From positions 1,116,001 to 1,180,000 of the forward strand of contig JADNRZ010000015.1 of assembly GCA_015501605.1 (NCBI GenBank): 64,000 nt of DNA. Reading direction: 5' to 3'. This document shows positions 9,147 through 20,949 of the stretch, one piece after another. The DNA is from Panaeolus papilionaceus (lineage: Eukaryota > Basidiomycota > Agaricomycetes > Agaricales). Within the stretch, counting starts at the first letter, position 1; the number at the start of each line of letters is the position of its first letter. Made by a program: the position numbers and the translations under genes. The notes beneath the pieces are model-generated. The model made no database searches. It worked only from the letters and a program-made list of their open reading frames with translations, and was not told where the DNA came from.

Positions 9147-10628
9147 ATGTCGACCAACACTCAAGAGTATAACACTATCCAAGTGAATGGTCTGTTACGT
9201 ATCGTACCTATAACTCCTGAACACATGACAGGGAAAAATGTATTTCTTTACATGTGTGTACTATTCAACAAAGTTATCCTGCCTTGATATCATTGCTTAG
9301 ACACCTGCTTCTCTAGTCTAATGGGTCCCACTGGTTCGGGGAAAAGCTCTGTAAGGCTCAATTTTTGTGTTATGCTTCAACTTGACATTTAGAAGAGGTC
9401 CTTACTCCTTGCTGCAGTTCATTGAGTCATTGGCACCAGATCAGCACCTGGATATATCCAAGGATTCACTTGAAAGTGTGACACAAGAAGTCAACTGCTA
9501 TCAAGTGATCAATCTGAGTTCCCAGTATTATGACAGATCGTTTGTTCTGATGGATACCCCTGGTTTTCTCGACCCAAGGCTGTCAGAGGGCCGGATAATG
9601 AGAATGGTCACAGAAAGTCTCAATGCAATTTGGTGTGTGATCAAATCATTTGATAACAGAGCACATGTGGTGAACCTGTATTGAATGTCATTTTCTGCCA
9701 GCCAATTTTCTAGTTACACTGTTGTGTACATCTTCTATTTTCAACCCATCACTGATATCCGAATTGGTAGCTCAAAACGGGATGCAGTCAAGATTCTGCG
9801 AGAATATGTCAACCAATACAAGGCTAAAGATATCTCTGTAATAACAACAATGTGGAATCGACTATCAACCCCCAAGCAGCTTGAAGACGCCTCCCACCGC
9901 TTCAACACCTTGAAAGAAGAGATATATGCAGTCAGTAGCTTATATTTTGTTGTGTCAATGATGTCATTTACCAGTTCAAATTTTATTAGAGATCTGGTAG
10001 CCTCAACATCACAGTCACCAAGTTTGACACCTCCCAAGCATCTGCTTTGACATTGCTTGATGGTGAATTATCTGGATGGCTGGAGTTTGCAAACAACACC
10101 AACAAAGTCATAGACCCACACTATGAATCCCACCTCTGTGACAACCTGCTTGGACGAATTACCAACACCCTCCAGAAACTGCAACTTCTTGCAGAGGACA
10201 AACAGTATGCCACCCGTTCTGGAAGTGAAGATCATCATCTTCTGGAGGTTGTGCTCAGGGATGAGAAGGTGGTATTATCATCACTTCAGTCCTTTTTGGA
10301 TGATCTTGCCAGTGACTACATTGGTCCATCAGGGATGACAGCCCTGCAATTCATCCTGGATAGTCGCTATGAACAGGACCCAGACACATGCTCATCTAAT
10401 TGGCCACTCTCTCAAGCTCCTCACCAAACCATGGTCACTTTAGATATCCCTTCTGATCATGGTCCTGCACCAGCATCACCTTCACAAGTCCCAGGCTTGG
10501 AACAACTCAGCATCACACCTGCACCCATCCCATCAACCCACCAATTTCAACCACCATCACCTGACACATCGTGTTTCGCTCCAATTGCCGCTGCCATTAA
10601 GAGGCGACTCAATCAAATCCGAGGGTAG
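9147..10628 (+). CDS. P-loop GTPase 1 (fungal AIG1/G-domain type), five exons, 403 aa
   Basis: Spliced CDS join(9147..9253,9317..9350,9418..9632,9714..9930,9990..10628); all junctions are GT-AG and the product is uninterrupted. Walker A/G1 GPTGSGKSS is at residues 39-47, a likely switch-I Thr at 69, G3 DTPGF at 93-97 and a TTMWN G4-type motif at 163-167. This is the layout of the large basidiomycete families of AIG1/MMR_HSR1-like GTPases. Residues 192-403 form a helical region, then a Pro/Ser-rich linker and a conserved basic tail 'APIAAAIKRRLNQIRG'. The first intron must use the second acceptor (ctctag, 9316): the nearer cttag gives a stop. An in-frame TGA at 9682 lies inside intron 3. Start chosen for conservation of MSTNT in all copies. 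Cytosolic GTP-binding protein; biological role unknown. Confidence 0.88.
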
Positions 10629-11640
10629 ATATCAGGGCATTTGGTCACACTGGTATCTGAGTTGCAGCATCATTGAGGAACCCATTAATCAGTATCTCAT
10701 CTACCTTTCATTTTGTCATTTTTTTTTCAATTCACATTATTGTAGTGTTCACACCTCATCTTGTGGTTGGTTTTTCAGTAATTTGTACCATTCTCGTAGC
10801 TTGCCCTTTTCATTACTTAGCTTCAAATATTCTGAGTGTTTCTTCAGTCTTGTTTATCACCCAATTCTCATTTTGTACTTTGTCGTTATCTTCCCTGTAT
10901 TGTGTTCATTTTCTTTTGTTTTAGCCATAAGTTGTACTTAGTCTACAGCTTCATTTCTCACCCTAGCCTTATTATTTTGCATCCTTTTGTAGTTGTCCAA
11001 ACAGCATGATTCCTTCCCATGTGGCTTCATCTGTCTTGCAGCATTTGATCTTTGTCCTTCCTCCCATTCCCTCTACTGACAAACTGACATTGTGCATGTC
11101 AAGTCGCACATCCGTTTCATTTAACACTCGATTCACCATTGTCATTCACCACATTGCTGCCTCTCACATTCGATTTGTATCTCTGCACTACCCAGATAGC
11201 ATCACTTTTATTGTCCCTCATACCTTTAGCGTTGCTTTCTGTTAGATACGCCTTGTGTTGTCACTCCCCCATCTCCAGCGCCAATGATCACTCTCCGAGT
11301 CTGCATCAATTATTCATCTACTGCGAACACTATTTCTCGTGCTTCATCGTCGCACACTCCTGAGTTCTGTTCTATATTTCCCAGACCAGTTCAACGATCA
11401 AGCACACCAGACTAAACTTTATGATATTACTCTTACTTCACCTCACATGCACATTACAACAGATTCGACAGATTTCGAATGCTCAGAAGTCCAACTCTCA
11501 CAACCCTCGCAGTTCATCTCCAATCCCCTCAGCCTCCTACCCATCTTCCCACTCCACCTGCTTTATCTCTTCCTCAGCACCACCAAATGCCCTCAACACG
11601 CCCTCATCACACCACCTCTTCACCTTTGCAATCATCTCAA
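10629..11640. other. 3' flank of GTPase 1
   Basis: T-rich region conserved after GTPases 1, 2, 3 and 5. Open stretches here are not conserved as protein between copies. It is probably 3' UTR and convergent intergenic sequence towards the GH92 remnant on the other strand. No gene recognised. Confidence 0.5.
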
Positions 11641-13295
11641 ACACTACCTCTCTGCCATCCTTAATCCACTGATGCTTAACGAAGGGCATCGTTACCTTTT
11701 GTACGTACATTGTCAACAATCTGATACATTTCTTCGTCTGCGCGCCCAGAGCTGAGGTGTGTAGGGGGCGGGGAGCGGTGGGGATGTAGAGGGCCAGGGA
11801 TTTGAAGAGGGGGCTGGATAATTCAGATGGGTTCGAGTTAGGGACATACGAACTCCCCCAATACAGGACTAATGGGATAAAATCCCACAGCAGTGCATAT
11901 GAACCATGCGCTCATCTGTCCGCAGTCTTTGTTCTATAGCTACAGTATCACAACACCACCGACTCGGAATCTAAAATAATCAAAACACACAGGGGAAAAT
12001 ATGCATGCCACTCAACCCCTCCGGCCTATCCCCATACTCACTCCTCGCGATCACTCTATCACTTTCCTGAGTCGTCCACGCTGCCCCCGCCATAGCGTAC
12101 AGATCCGGAATGTGATGAGAGGGTTCACTGGTGTGGTCGTTGTACCCTCCTATCAGACGCGTCACGGTAGTGGGGCATAAAATCGTAATGGGGGGTGAGA
12201 TCCTGATGAGGTTTAAACCGTCAATTTTAGTAGAGATAGCAGAAAGCCGAACACGACTCACCATCGAAATGCTTATCCAAAGACCTCACAGACAGCTCCC
12301 TCCCACCTCTGCTAGCAACACTTCCCCCAACATCATATATAATGACAAAGCTATACGCTCACATAGAGTCACGCTCTGTCCACCTACCATCCTCCCTCCA
12401 TACCTCCATAAACCCCGTTTCTTCGTTGAATCATGTGTATGGCGACATGAGTGCACGCTCGAGGAGCAAATTCATTATTCCGTCGTACTTGTTAAGTTCA
12501 CGCGCGAGGATATAGCTGTTTAATCATCGTCTGTGGGTGGGTGGTAAGTCCTTTTTGTTAGAGAAGAAGTAGGGGAGTAGGAGGAGGGGGTTGAAGGTTT
12601 GAGAGAGACTCGGACTCACAAGGGTAATGCAACGTCCTCGACCCGCTCTCCGAATGCACATCATCAGCAACCCAACCATGACTGTCATACACCGAACTAA
12701 GCACTGCTTGGACTTTGTAGTCCAATTCTATATTATCATTTTCTGTTATTAATACCATTTCATCAATTCGAGCCCAAAGAAGGAAAGGAAAGAAAAAGAG
12801 AATCAGCGCTAACTCACCTCTTCCCTATCCTCATACCTCACTTCCCAATCCCTCTCCGGCGCTACAGTCACATACATACTTCCACACCGGCTACCGCACG
12901 AGATTCAAATTCACTTGTCGGGGTCCATCGAATGTTTCCGTCATGTCATGAAGATTGAAAGTCCGAGTGTCGTTGAGTTTCAACAGCACCTCCGCAATGA
13001 GGGAGTCTGCATGCGTGCCAACCATGATATTGGTCTCGACGGTGTTTGTCTAAATGGGGAGCCAGTCGCTCTATAAGGAGCGCATATATATGTGGGCGGG
13101 GTTTTCGATGTCGATAAATTGAGTATGAGGTGATTTGAGAGAGTATGAGGTGGGTCGGGAATGTGAGTGTGCATGTAGGCATCGAAAGAAAGAGGAAAGG
13201 AAAGCCGCACCTGTTGATAATCTTGCAACATGCTCCTCACCATTCCTAGTACCTTATTTGTGCGAATAAGATTTGCCATGCCCATTCCGCGCAAG
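11641..13295 (-). pseudogene. GH92 exo-alpha-mannosidase remnant 2 (C-terminal half)
   Basis: Best preserved GH92 remnant type. On the minus strand in order: 'GMVRSMLQDYQQ' (about 13240), 'SYGWVADDVHSESGSRTLHY' (about 12690), then 'GGYNDHTSEPSHHIPDLYAM' (about 12130) with 'AGAAWTTQESDRVIARSEYG' and 'RPEGLSG'. An intron follows, then 'NKDCGQMSAWFICTAVGFYP' (about 11920), and finally 'PFVKHQWIKDGREVVFEM' (about 11690). These are the order and motifs of family GH92 (Ca-dependent exo-alpha-mannosidases). Conserved positions are changed (for example TLHY for TLDY), frames break between blocks and the N-terminal half is missing. Confidence 0.85.
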
Positions 13296-13770
13296 AGGTG
13301 TCGTCTATATGTATCATATCATATCATAATGTCAATCGTAATGTAAATAGCAATGTTAGACGACACTAAAGAAGTGGAAGAAGAAGGATTGAAGGAACAC
13401 CAGGCACCTAGGTCGAATATCCGTATACGGCTCCCCTTCGTGCACGGTATCATCATCCCCCGAATATTAGCCCCCATGTCCGTATTGTTCATTGGGCTGC
13501 TGATCCAATCTTGTCGTTCACTCGAGTAGCCACAAATTTCGAAATCCGTTATGTCTGCAGTTCAAGAGGATCAACGGTGATGTTTCAATATGAAAGGAAG
13601 GAGGGGGATGAGTTGAATGCGCTACCTGCAGTTCCTTTGACGTCATTCGGACAGAGAACGATCAGCGTATGTCAACTTGCAGAATAGTACAAATCCTCTA
13701 ATCTAATCTCAGACCAACAGTAATTTCCTTATTGGTCTTGGACCGTCCAATCACAGCCAATCACTCCTTC
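13296..13770. other. Spacer beyond GH92 remnant 2
   Basis: No gene seen. Same conserved spacer as at 4590-5040, with a TGACGTCA-like site near 13637. Confidence 0.5.
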
Positions 13771-14480
13771 AACCAAGCACTCACCTCTCCTGTTCGTGCA
13801 CTCGAGTACTCATCTTCTCCATACGTTCTGCCTCCTCTATTTCTTCGCCTTATTTTATCGGTGATGGTGATGCTAAAGGATCAACGATGATGACGTGGCA
13901 TTTGTGGGACCCGCCTCTGCTCGTGTAAAGTGGTCCGTGTTGAGTTTGCAACTCATACTCATTGGACCAGTCTCAGGTATGATTTTTTACTCTACTTGTT
14001 AAATTAATGTGTATTCTTATTTCTACATACTTAGAAGCGTCTGAATCGCAGGATGTACCAACCCAGTTGAAGTGAGGCCTTCAGTGATACGAGAATAGCG
14101 GATGGAAATTCCGAGTCTCCCATTGCACAGGTCGGTATTTATCACTCCTCTCAATCATAAGACATCTCCAGGCTGACGCACATATTCAAATTTAGCAACA
14201 ATTTAGGAACGCTCTCCATTCCTGTGTGGCCAAGTAACCGTAAAACTGAACGTTCAAATATCCGTTGACGTGTCATGTAACTGTCTTCTTGATGCTTTCA
14301 TTCACTTGGACAAAGAGGCAGCGGTTCTTGGGGTACATACTTAAAATCTCAACTCACACATCCACTAACTATTTATCCTATTTTACACAGAACACAATAA
14401 CGGCCAATTTTCCAGCTAACATTGGACATGGGTCAGGACACAAAGACTGTTATGCCTGCTCTTATACGACACCACCGATA
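13771..14480 (+). pseudogene. Unrecognised cassette, copy 4 (divergent, crosses the repeat junction)
   Basis: Divergent first exon ending at 'GPVSG' with donor gtatgatt (13977), followed by the second exon near 14035 and an exon near 14285. An acceptor 'ttacacag' at about 14390 leads into 'NTITANFPANIGHGSG', which aligns with 'NLTMAQRPADLGLWVR' of other copies. It leads directly into the TPR remnant of repeat copy 2. Confidence 0.45.
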
Positions 14481-14618
14481 CTTGGCTGGCTTTAGTTTCA
14501 ACTGGGATTACTTCAACAGCACACATGCACGTAGCAGCTACACATCACCATTTCTTACCCTCCCTTCTCCTTCTTCCCTCAACCTATCGTCGACCAGAAC
14601 TTTAGTCCACTCCCATTC

Positions 14619-15652
14619 ATGCATCTCGTCACGCACCCCTCTCTTTCCCCCTCCTCTTTGCCTCGCCTTGGCAGCAGTGCATCAGAGCTCTTTACACCTG
14701 ATCTCTTTCTGCTTATTAATGAGGCTGACATCCTCCTCTCGACGGGCCAGTTCTAGGCGGCTGCAAAGGTTCATTTGGAGGCTATCGGTGAGTATCGTTT
14801 TCAGTTCTGATTTTGTTCTTTTTTCTTCATCACCTTGATATTATACACGTCAAAACTAACACTTCTCGTCTTAATAGCCCAATCTTCTGCTGATTATCTA
14901 CTCTACTACGAGGGCGGCACCGTTTACTTCTCCATGCAGCGGCACACCTCATTCGACGATTTTAAACAAGTCCTCTCACTCACCTCCAGCACCTCCAACA
15001 ATGTGCACCTCATAAAGGCGCGAATCCACATTTGTGAAGGCGACTACGCCTTCCTCGCTCTCTATGTCAAGACGAAGGGCAAGTACAAGGAAGCGGAAGA
15101 GCTGGAAGGCGATTTGACAGAGTTGGAGAGAGTGAGGGGTAGGACGGACAAGGAGAGAAATGCGGGTTGTGGAGAGTGTGATTCAGACATTAAACGTGGC
15201 AAGGAGAGTAATGGTGTTGAGGTTAGGAGGTGGAGGGCTGAGTGTGTGCTTGATGCAGGGGACGTGGAGGGTGCTGTTGGTGATTTGACGTGAGTTGATC
15301 AGTCTGATTTACCCCTCCCTGATACCGACATCTGATATCCCTCGCAGTCGTCTCTCCCATTTCCTCCCTCCCTCCACCCACCTCCTCACTGACAGTTTCC
15401 ATCTCGCCTACTTCTACCTCCCTCCCTCGCCCACCCCAATGGCAACCCTCAAACAAAGCCTGCACTTTGACCCTGATTCCAAGTTGTGTCTCAGCCTGAC
15501 CGTCTCGTCAAAGCTCTCAAAAAAAATCGTTCATCGCTCTCGATGAGCCCCTAGTCAAAGAGGACTAGAGAGCGGTGGTGGAACTGCTGATGGGTCCAGG
15601 CAGGAAGGCGGGTCTGGGAATCAGTGGGAGGAAGCTGTGAGTTCTAACGTGG
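14619..15652 (+). pseudogene. DNAJC3-like TPR remnant 5 (copy of remnant 1)
   Basis: Near-identical to 277-1310 (offset 14342), with the same TAG in exon 1, the same frameshifted signal-peptide region and the same stops in exon 3. Shared lesions show that decay came before the 14.3-kb duplication. Confidence 0.8.
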
Positions 15653-15737
15653 GCGAGGGAAGGGCGGGAAAGGTGCTTCTGCTCGTCCTGAGGCACTACT
15701 CAAATCCCCACCATCATCCTCTGCAACTCCAACACAA

Positions 15738-16874
15738 CCACCCTAACACCCATATATGTGTCTCTTCGCTGTCACACCATCCGCCCCACTATCGCCCTCG
15801 CCTGTGCACTCCTTCAAGTAAACACTCACCATTGCTGTTCGCATACTCTTCTCCTCTATCAGTGTTGACTCTCCTATTCCTCCTACTTCTCCTATCGGTG
15901 ACCATAACGCCAATAAATCAACGATGGCCAACAATGCTGGTGACGTGGCAGCTGTGCAACCGTCGTCTTTTCCTGTAGAATCCGTGGTGGCTCCCATTGA
16001 GCCCCCATTGCCCCTCCCATGGTGGGTGTGAGGTACTCATTGGATCAGGTACGCTCTCCTACTATTTTTATTAACCTGCATTCTGAATTTGAACACATAG
16101 CAATGTCCAAATCTAGGGGTGTTATCGATACAGGAACGGGGTCTGTGGGAGATAAGAATGGCGAATGGAAAAACTGAGGGTCCCATTCCGCAAATTGGTA
16201 TGAAGCAGTGCTCAATTCTACGGCATTTCCAGGCTAACGCACAAATGTCCCCTTAGCGACGTTCCAAAATCCCGTGTGTCTGAGGCACCGTAAAACTTGG
16301 ACATACCTTTGCAACGCAACAAATGACGCATTCGCTTTGGACAGAGGCCATTGTTCTTAAGGTACATGCTCTAAATCTCGTCTCAAACATATACCTATTG
16401 CTCATAGTATTTTACACAGAACTTGATAATGGCGCAACGTCCTGCTGATCTTGGGTTGTAGGTTATAACACAAAACATTGCTGCTGTGCCCGTCGCTAAG
16501 CCCTAGACCTTTGGACATGCATCGTTCCCCAGTGGAAGACGTTGCAAGACATCTGGCACCTGATAACGCGTCCTCCTCATACTTCCCTAGCATCCTTGTT
16601 TGCGACGTCTTACCTGAGTTTTGGCTGTGGATCAAGAACAGTAGGCCAACTGCATAATATGCTGCAGTGGTAGCCGTTTGTCGCAGGTTGTTGGGTCAAG
16701 CAGTGGTTCCGCTTCCCCGGTGCGCTAGTGCTCATAGATGACGTGCTCTGGGTCCTCCATCGCACCACTGGGTTACCTTCTGCTACGATGAAAAGGAGAG
16801 TAGATGGCCCAGAACGGATGGAAGGGATCGTCATCTTTACTCTACCCCCATCGAACTTGTACACCTGACGATTG
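15738..16874 (+). pseudogene. Unrecognised cassette, copy 1'
   Basis: Near-identical to 1396-2530. A C is present at about 15840 that is absent at the matching site near 1498, so here the hydrophobic stretch 'SVLTLLFLLLLLSV' joins the preceding frame. One G is also added at about 16140. Confidence 0.5.
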
Positions 16875-16883
16875 GCCAAGTTT

Positions 16884-17500
16884 CATCTCACCAGACCTTT
16901 TGCTCACTGACTTCAAACATGCCACCACCACTCTTTCTCCCTGCACCGACACTCCTCCACGCTTGAGAATTTCGAAAAATCCCTGTTTCTCATCTTCAAC
17001 ACCGGACTTGGGGGAACGGTCAGACGGAGAAGTGGAGAAAAACGCGGTTGTGTGGAGATTGCGAGTTAGACGTTGAGGGTGGAGGGTCAAGTGTGCGCTT
17101 GGTGCGGGGGATGTGGAGAGTGCTGTTGGTGATTTTAACGTGAGTATCGTTTTTGTTTTTGTTTTTATTTCTATTATATCTTCGTTCCTTCATTCCATTA
17201 TTCTTTGCTTGTTTCCGTGTCCCCATTATTTTTCGCTTCATCTTTCTCTTTTGGAGTCAAACCCAGCTAACAACCTACTCGTCTTTTCACAGTCGTTTCT
17301 CTCTCCTCCCATCCACCCACGTCCTCACCCACAATTTCCGTCTCGCCTACTTCTACCTGCCTCTTTCGCCGACCTTACTCGCAACACCTAACAGTGCTTC
17401 CACTTCAACTCTGACTTCAGGTCCTCGATTAACCCTTAGGCAAAGAAGACTGGCGAGAATGGTCAAGTTGTTGACGGGCCCGAAGAAGGCGGATTTATAA
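16884..17500 (+). pseudogene. DNAJC3-like TPR remnant 6 (copy of remnant 2)
   Basis: Near-identical to 2540-3156, with the same frameshifts, the gtgagt donor near 17141 and the same abrupt end at 17500, where the deletion junction to the GH92 flank follows. Confidence 0.7.
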
Positions 17501-17633
17501 GACTCGGAGTGACTAGCGCGAGAGGTGAAGAGGTGAGGTGCACATGGGCACGACACGACGATGAAATACGAATACGAGCACGAAATTTAAGATGTGAGGC
17601 AGGAGGGGGGGGGGGGTAAAGCTTTGTATTTTC

Positions 17634-18924
17634 AGTAAACTAGATACATTTTATATGTAAAGCTATGTAAAATCAAAGAAAATAAAGAGAAATGCCAAGA
17701 AAGGGAAACGAGTCAGGAAATGTGAGAAATAATACTAGTGTTACCCCCGTCATTGCGTACAGATAGATGTAATGAGAGGGTTCGTTGGCCTGGTTGTTGC
17801 GGCCTCCTATCGTACGTGTGATGAGGTGTGGAATCATAATTAGGTTAATTCGAGAAACAAGATCTATAGTAGGGAGAGATAAAACGGTTGGTTGGTTCGA
17901 AGACTGAATGGGAAACGCAAAGAATAAAATAAACGTGCCATCAAACTGCTCATCCAAAGACCTCACAAACCCCTATATTCCACCTCTCCTCGCAGCAAGT
18001 CCTTCAATATCAATATATAACGGCAAACGAATAACCCCATTTATCACGTCCCCCCCGTCCTTATTCCTCGTCTCGATGAACCCAGTCTCGTCGTTGAATA
18101 GAGTGAAGGCGACACGAGCGCGCGCTCGATTAGGAAACTCATCGTTTCGGTGAATATATTGAGTCGCGTGCGAGGACGTAGGCTGCGTAGTCGTCGTCTG
18201 GAGGTGGGATGGGGACGTTACAGTAGGCACGTAGGGAGGAGGAGGAGGAGTGTTGGGTTGAAAAAAGCTCACAAGCACAATCAAATGTCCTCAACGCGCT
18301 CTTCGAATGCACGTCATTAGCAACCCATCCATAGCTCTTGTATACCGAACCATGCCCCGCATGGACGTCGTAGTCCTCGCTCTGTTTTTCGTTCGTCAGT
18401 CCACAAATAAAAAAAAGAACATCAATTGCAAAAAAAAAAGAAAAAGAAAAACATCGAAAAAGAATAATCGCAAAGAAGAACTCACCTCCTCCTATCGTCA
18501 TACCTCACCTCTCAATCCCTCTCAGGCGGCACCGTCGCATCTTCCACACCGCCCCCATGCGAGGTTCAAACCAACAAGTTCATCAAATTTCGAACCCTTA
18601 GTGCCCTTCCCAACGCGTGCTTTCGTGCTTTCGTGCCCACAATAGCCCTTAGTCTCGACGATGTTTGTCCACATGGAGAGCCATCGGACTATATGCGTGC
18701 GCGAATGGGCGGGTAGGGTGTGCGATTGGTTGGGTACGAGATGGGTTGGTATACGATGGGATGCGTTGGGCGAAGGAGATTGGGGTGTGGAGGGGACGGA
18801 GATTGGCGTCGATTGTATGTGTTGAAAGAGCGAAAAGGCATGACGCACCTTTTGGTAATTCAGCAACATGCTCCTTACCGTTCTGGGTATATTCTCAGGT
18901 GTGAAGAGGATTTGCCAGACCCAT
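17634..18924 (-). pseudogene. GH92 exo-alpha-mannosidase remnant 3 (copy of remnant 1)
   Basis: Near-identical to 3290-4580, with 'FNDETGFIETRNKDGG' near 18085 and 'GWVANDVHSKSALRTFD' near 18345. An A run at about 18429 is one base shorter than at 4086. Same truncation and same damaged positions, hence a duplicate of an existing pseudogene. Confidence 0.8.
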
Positions 18925-18929
18925 TGAGC

Positions 18930-19384
18930 GCGATAGATGTCCTTTATACATAATTATATCATCAGTAGACGTTTTAGACGACACGAAATAGGTGGAAGAG
19001 AGATTGAAGGAACATCACGCACCCAAATTGAATACCCCATACACGACTCCCCTTCATTCACAGTATGATCATACTCCGAATACTAGCTCCTGTGTCGTTC
19101 ATCAGAGTGTTGATTCGATCTTGTCGTTCACTCGAGTAGCCACAGATCTCGAAACCAGTTGGGTCTACAATTCAACAGGATTAATGATTAATGTTGGAAT
19201 ATGAAAGGAAGGAGGGGGATGCGCTACCTGAAGTTTCGTTGACGTCATTTCGATGACAGGGGCGAGAGTCATCCTGATTCAACCTCAATGTGTCAGTCAA
19301 GTTCCTTATTGAGTTTGAATTTGAACGCTTGAGCGGTATCAAATCACTCCCTCCAACATAACACCACGATCCCCGTTCCTGCAC
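18930..19384. other. Spacer beyond GH92 remnant 3
   Basis: No gene seen. Copy of 4590-5040 with one extra G near 19217. Confidence 0.5.
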
Positions 19385-19868
19385 TCATCTCCTCCATCAG
19401 TGCTACCTCCTCTACTCCTCCTAATTTCTGTACTAATGACTAGGATGCCGATAAATTGACACTACCAACGAGGCTGGCGACGTGGTACCAGCGCAATCCT
19501 CGTCAGCCCGTCGTGACTCCCCTGGAGCCATTACTCTTGCCGTAGTCGTGCCAGAAATTCATTGGACCAGGTACGCTCTTCCACTATTGAATTAATGTAT
19601 ATTCTGAAAAAAAAGCACATAGAAACACCTAAATATCAGGATATTATTGGTAAATGGACCAACACTGTAGAAAGCAGGAGTCTGTTGGGGACTCATTGCA
19701 CAATTAGTATGAAGCACTCCTCAATTCTACGGCGTTTCCAGGCTGACGGACATATTTCAAATTAGCAACAATTCGATCCCGTATGGTCGAGGAACCAAAA
19801 AACCTGAAAATACCTTTGCAACGCTCTATACGACGTGTCATGGGGTCGTTTGCTTGGTGCCTTGATTC
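19385..19868 (+). pseudogene. Unrecognised cassette, copy 2' (3' truncated)
   Basis: Near-identical to 5041-5525, including the truncated exon joined to TPR exon 1 at about 19868. Confidence 0.5.
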
Positions 19869-20905
19869 ACTTTCCCCCTCTTTGCCTCGCCTTGGCATCT
19901 GTGCAGTCAGAACTCTTTACACCTCGTCTCCTTCTGCTCATTAATGAAGCTGACATCCTCCTCTCGGCGGGCCAGTTTGGGGAGGCCGCAAAGGTCCATT
20001 CAGAGGCTATCGGTGAGTATCGTTTTCAGTTCTGATTTTGTTCTCTTTTCTTCATCGCCTTGATATTATACACGTCAAAACTAAAACTTCTCATCTTCAT
20101 AGCCCAACCTTGCACCGATTATCTATTCTACTACGAGGGCAACACCATCTACTTCTCCATGCAGCGGCACACCCCCTCACTCGACGATTTTAAACCCGTC
20201 CTCTTACTCACCTCCAGCACCTTCAACAACAGGCACCTCATAAAGACGTGAATCCACATTTGTGAAGGCAACTACGCCTTCCTCGCTCTCTATGTCAAGA
20301 CGAAGGGCAAGTACAAGGAAGCGGAAGAGCTGGAAGGCGACTTGACAGAGTTGGAGAGAGTGAGGGGTAGGACGGACAAGGAGAGAAATGCGGGTTGTGG
20401 AGAGTGTGATTCAGACATTAAACGTGGCAAGGAGAGTAATGGTGTTGAGGTTAGGAGGTGGAGGGCTGAGTGTGTGCTCGATGCAGGGGACGTGGAAGGT
20501 GTTGTTGGTGATTTGACGTGAGTTGATTGTTGTCTGATTTGCCCCTCCCTGATACCGACATCTGATATCCCTCGCAGTTGTCTTTCCCATCTCCTCGCCC
20601 ACATCTTCCATCTCGCCATCCCCTACCTCCCTCCCTCGCCCACCCCAATGACGACACTCAAACAGAGCCTGCACTGCGACCCCGATTCCAAGCCGTGTCT
20701 TGGCTTGCACCGTCTCTGCAAAGCTCTCAATAAATCGTTCTTCGCCCTCGATGAACTCTTAGTCAAAGAGGACCAAAGAGCGGTGTTGAAACTCCTCACG
20801 GACATGCGCAGGAAGGTGGATCTGTGGAATCGGTGGGAATCGGCGATGAATCCTAACGTCGGCGAGGGAAGGGAGAGGATCTCCTGGTCATCCCTGAGGC
20901 GTTAC
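19869..20905 (+). pseudogene. DNAJC3-like TPR remnant 7 (copy of remnant 3)
   Basis: Copy of 5526-6560. Here exon 1 keeps the frame ('LSAGQFGEAAKVHSEAIG' up to the gtgagt donor near 20013) because the G lost at 5634 is present. Exon 2 still has the TGA (20249) and the ATG-lacking 5' end. Exon 3 starts after cgcag at 20577 and keeps 'KALNKSFFALDELL'. Pseudogene without J domain. Confidence 0.78.
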
Positions 20906-20949
20906 TCAAATCCCCATCATCATCTTCAGCAACTCCAACACCGCCCTAG

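Larger units (their letters stand above)
1..14342. repeat. Tandem 14.34-kb segmental repeat, copy 1
   Basis: Position 1 onward matches position 14343 onward at an offset of 14342, drifting to 14344-14349 and then about 14295 through small indels. Up to about 6.2 kb the two copies are almost identical; the few differences I found are mainly 1-base length changes in short runs. Past the second TPR remnant substitutions become common, and around the GTPase the copies differ by several percent. The unit holds two TPR/cassette rounds, two GH92 remnants and one intact GTPase. The left edge of the window coincides with the repeat start, so the true boundary may lie outside. Confidence 0.95.

Noticed and set aside
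9168..9230. N-terminal 'IQVNGP' of the GTPases as a RHIM/PP-like amyloid signalling motif.
   Set aside because: The RHIM core needs I/V-Q-V/I-G without the extra residue, and no second half of such a motif is seen. Too weak to claim.
9367..10050. Two adjacent open frames separated by a single TGA at 9682, as if the GTPase used stop-codon readthrough.
   Set aside because: A GT-AG intron (9633-9713 here, equivalent introns in copies 2-5) removes the TGA and keeps phase. In copy 3 the intron has a different length and only splicing restores the frame.
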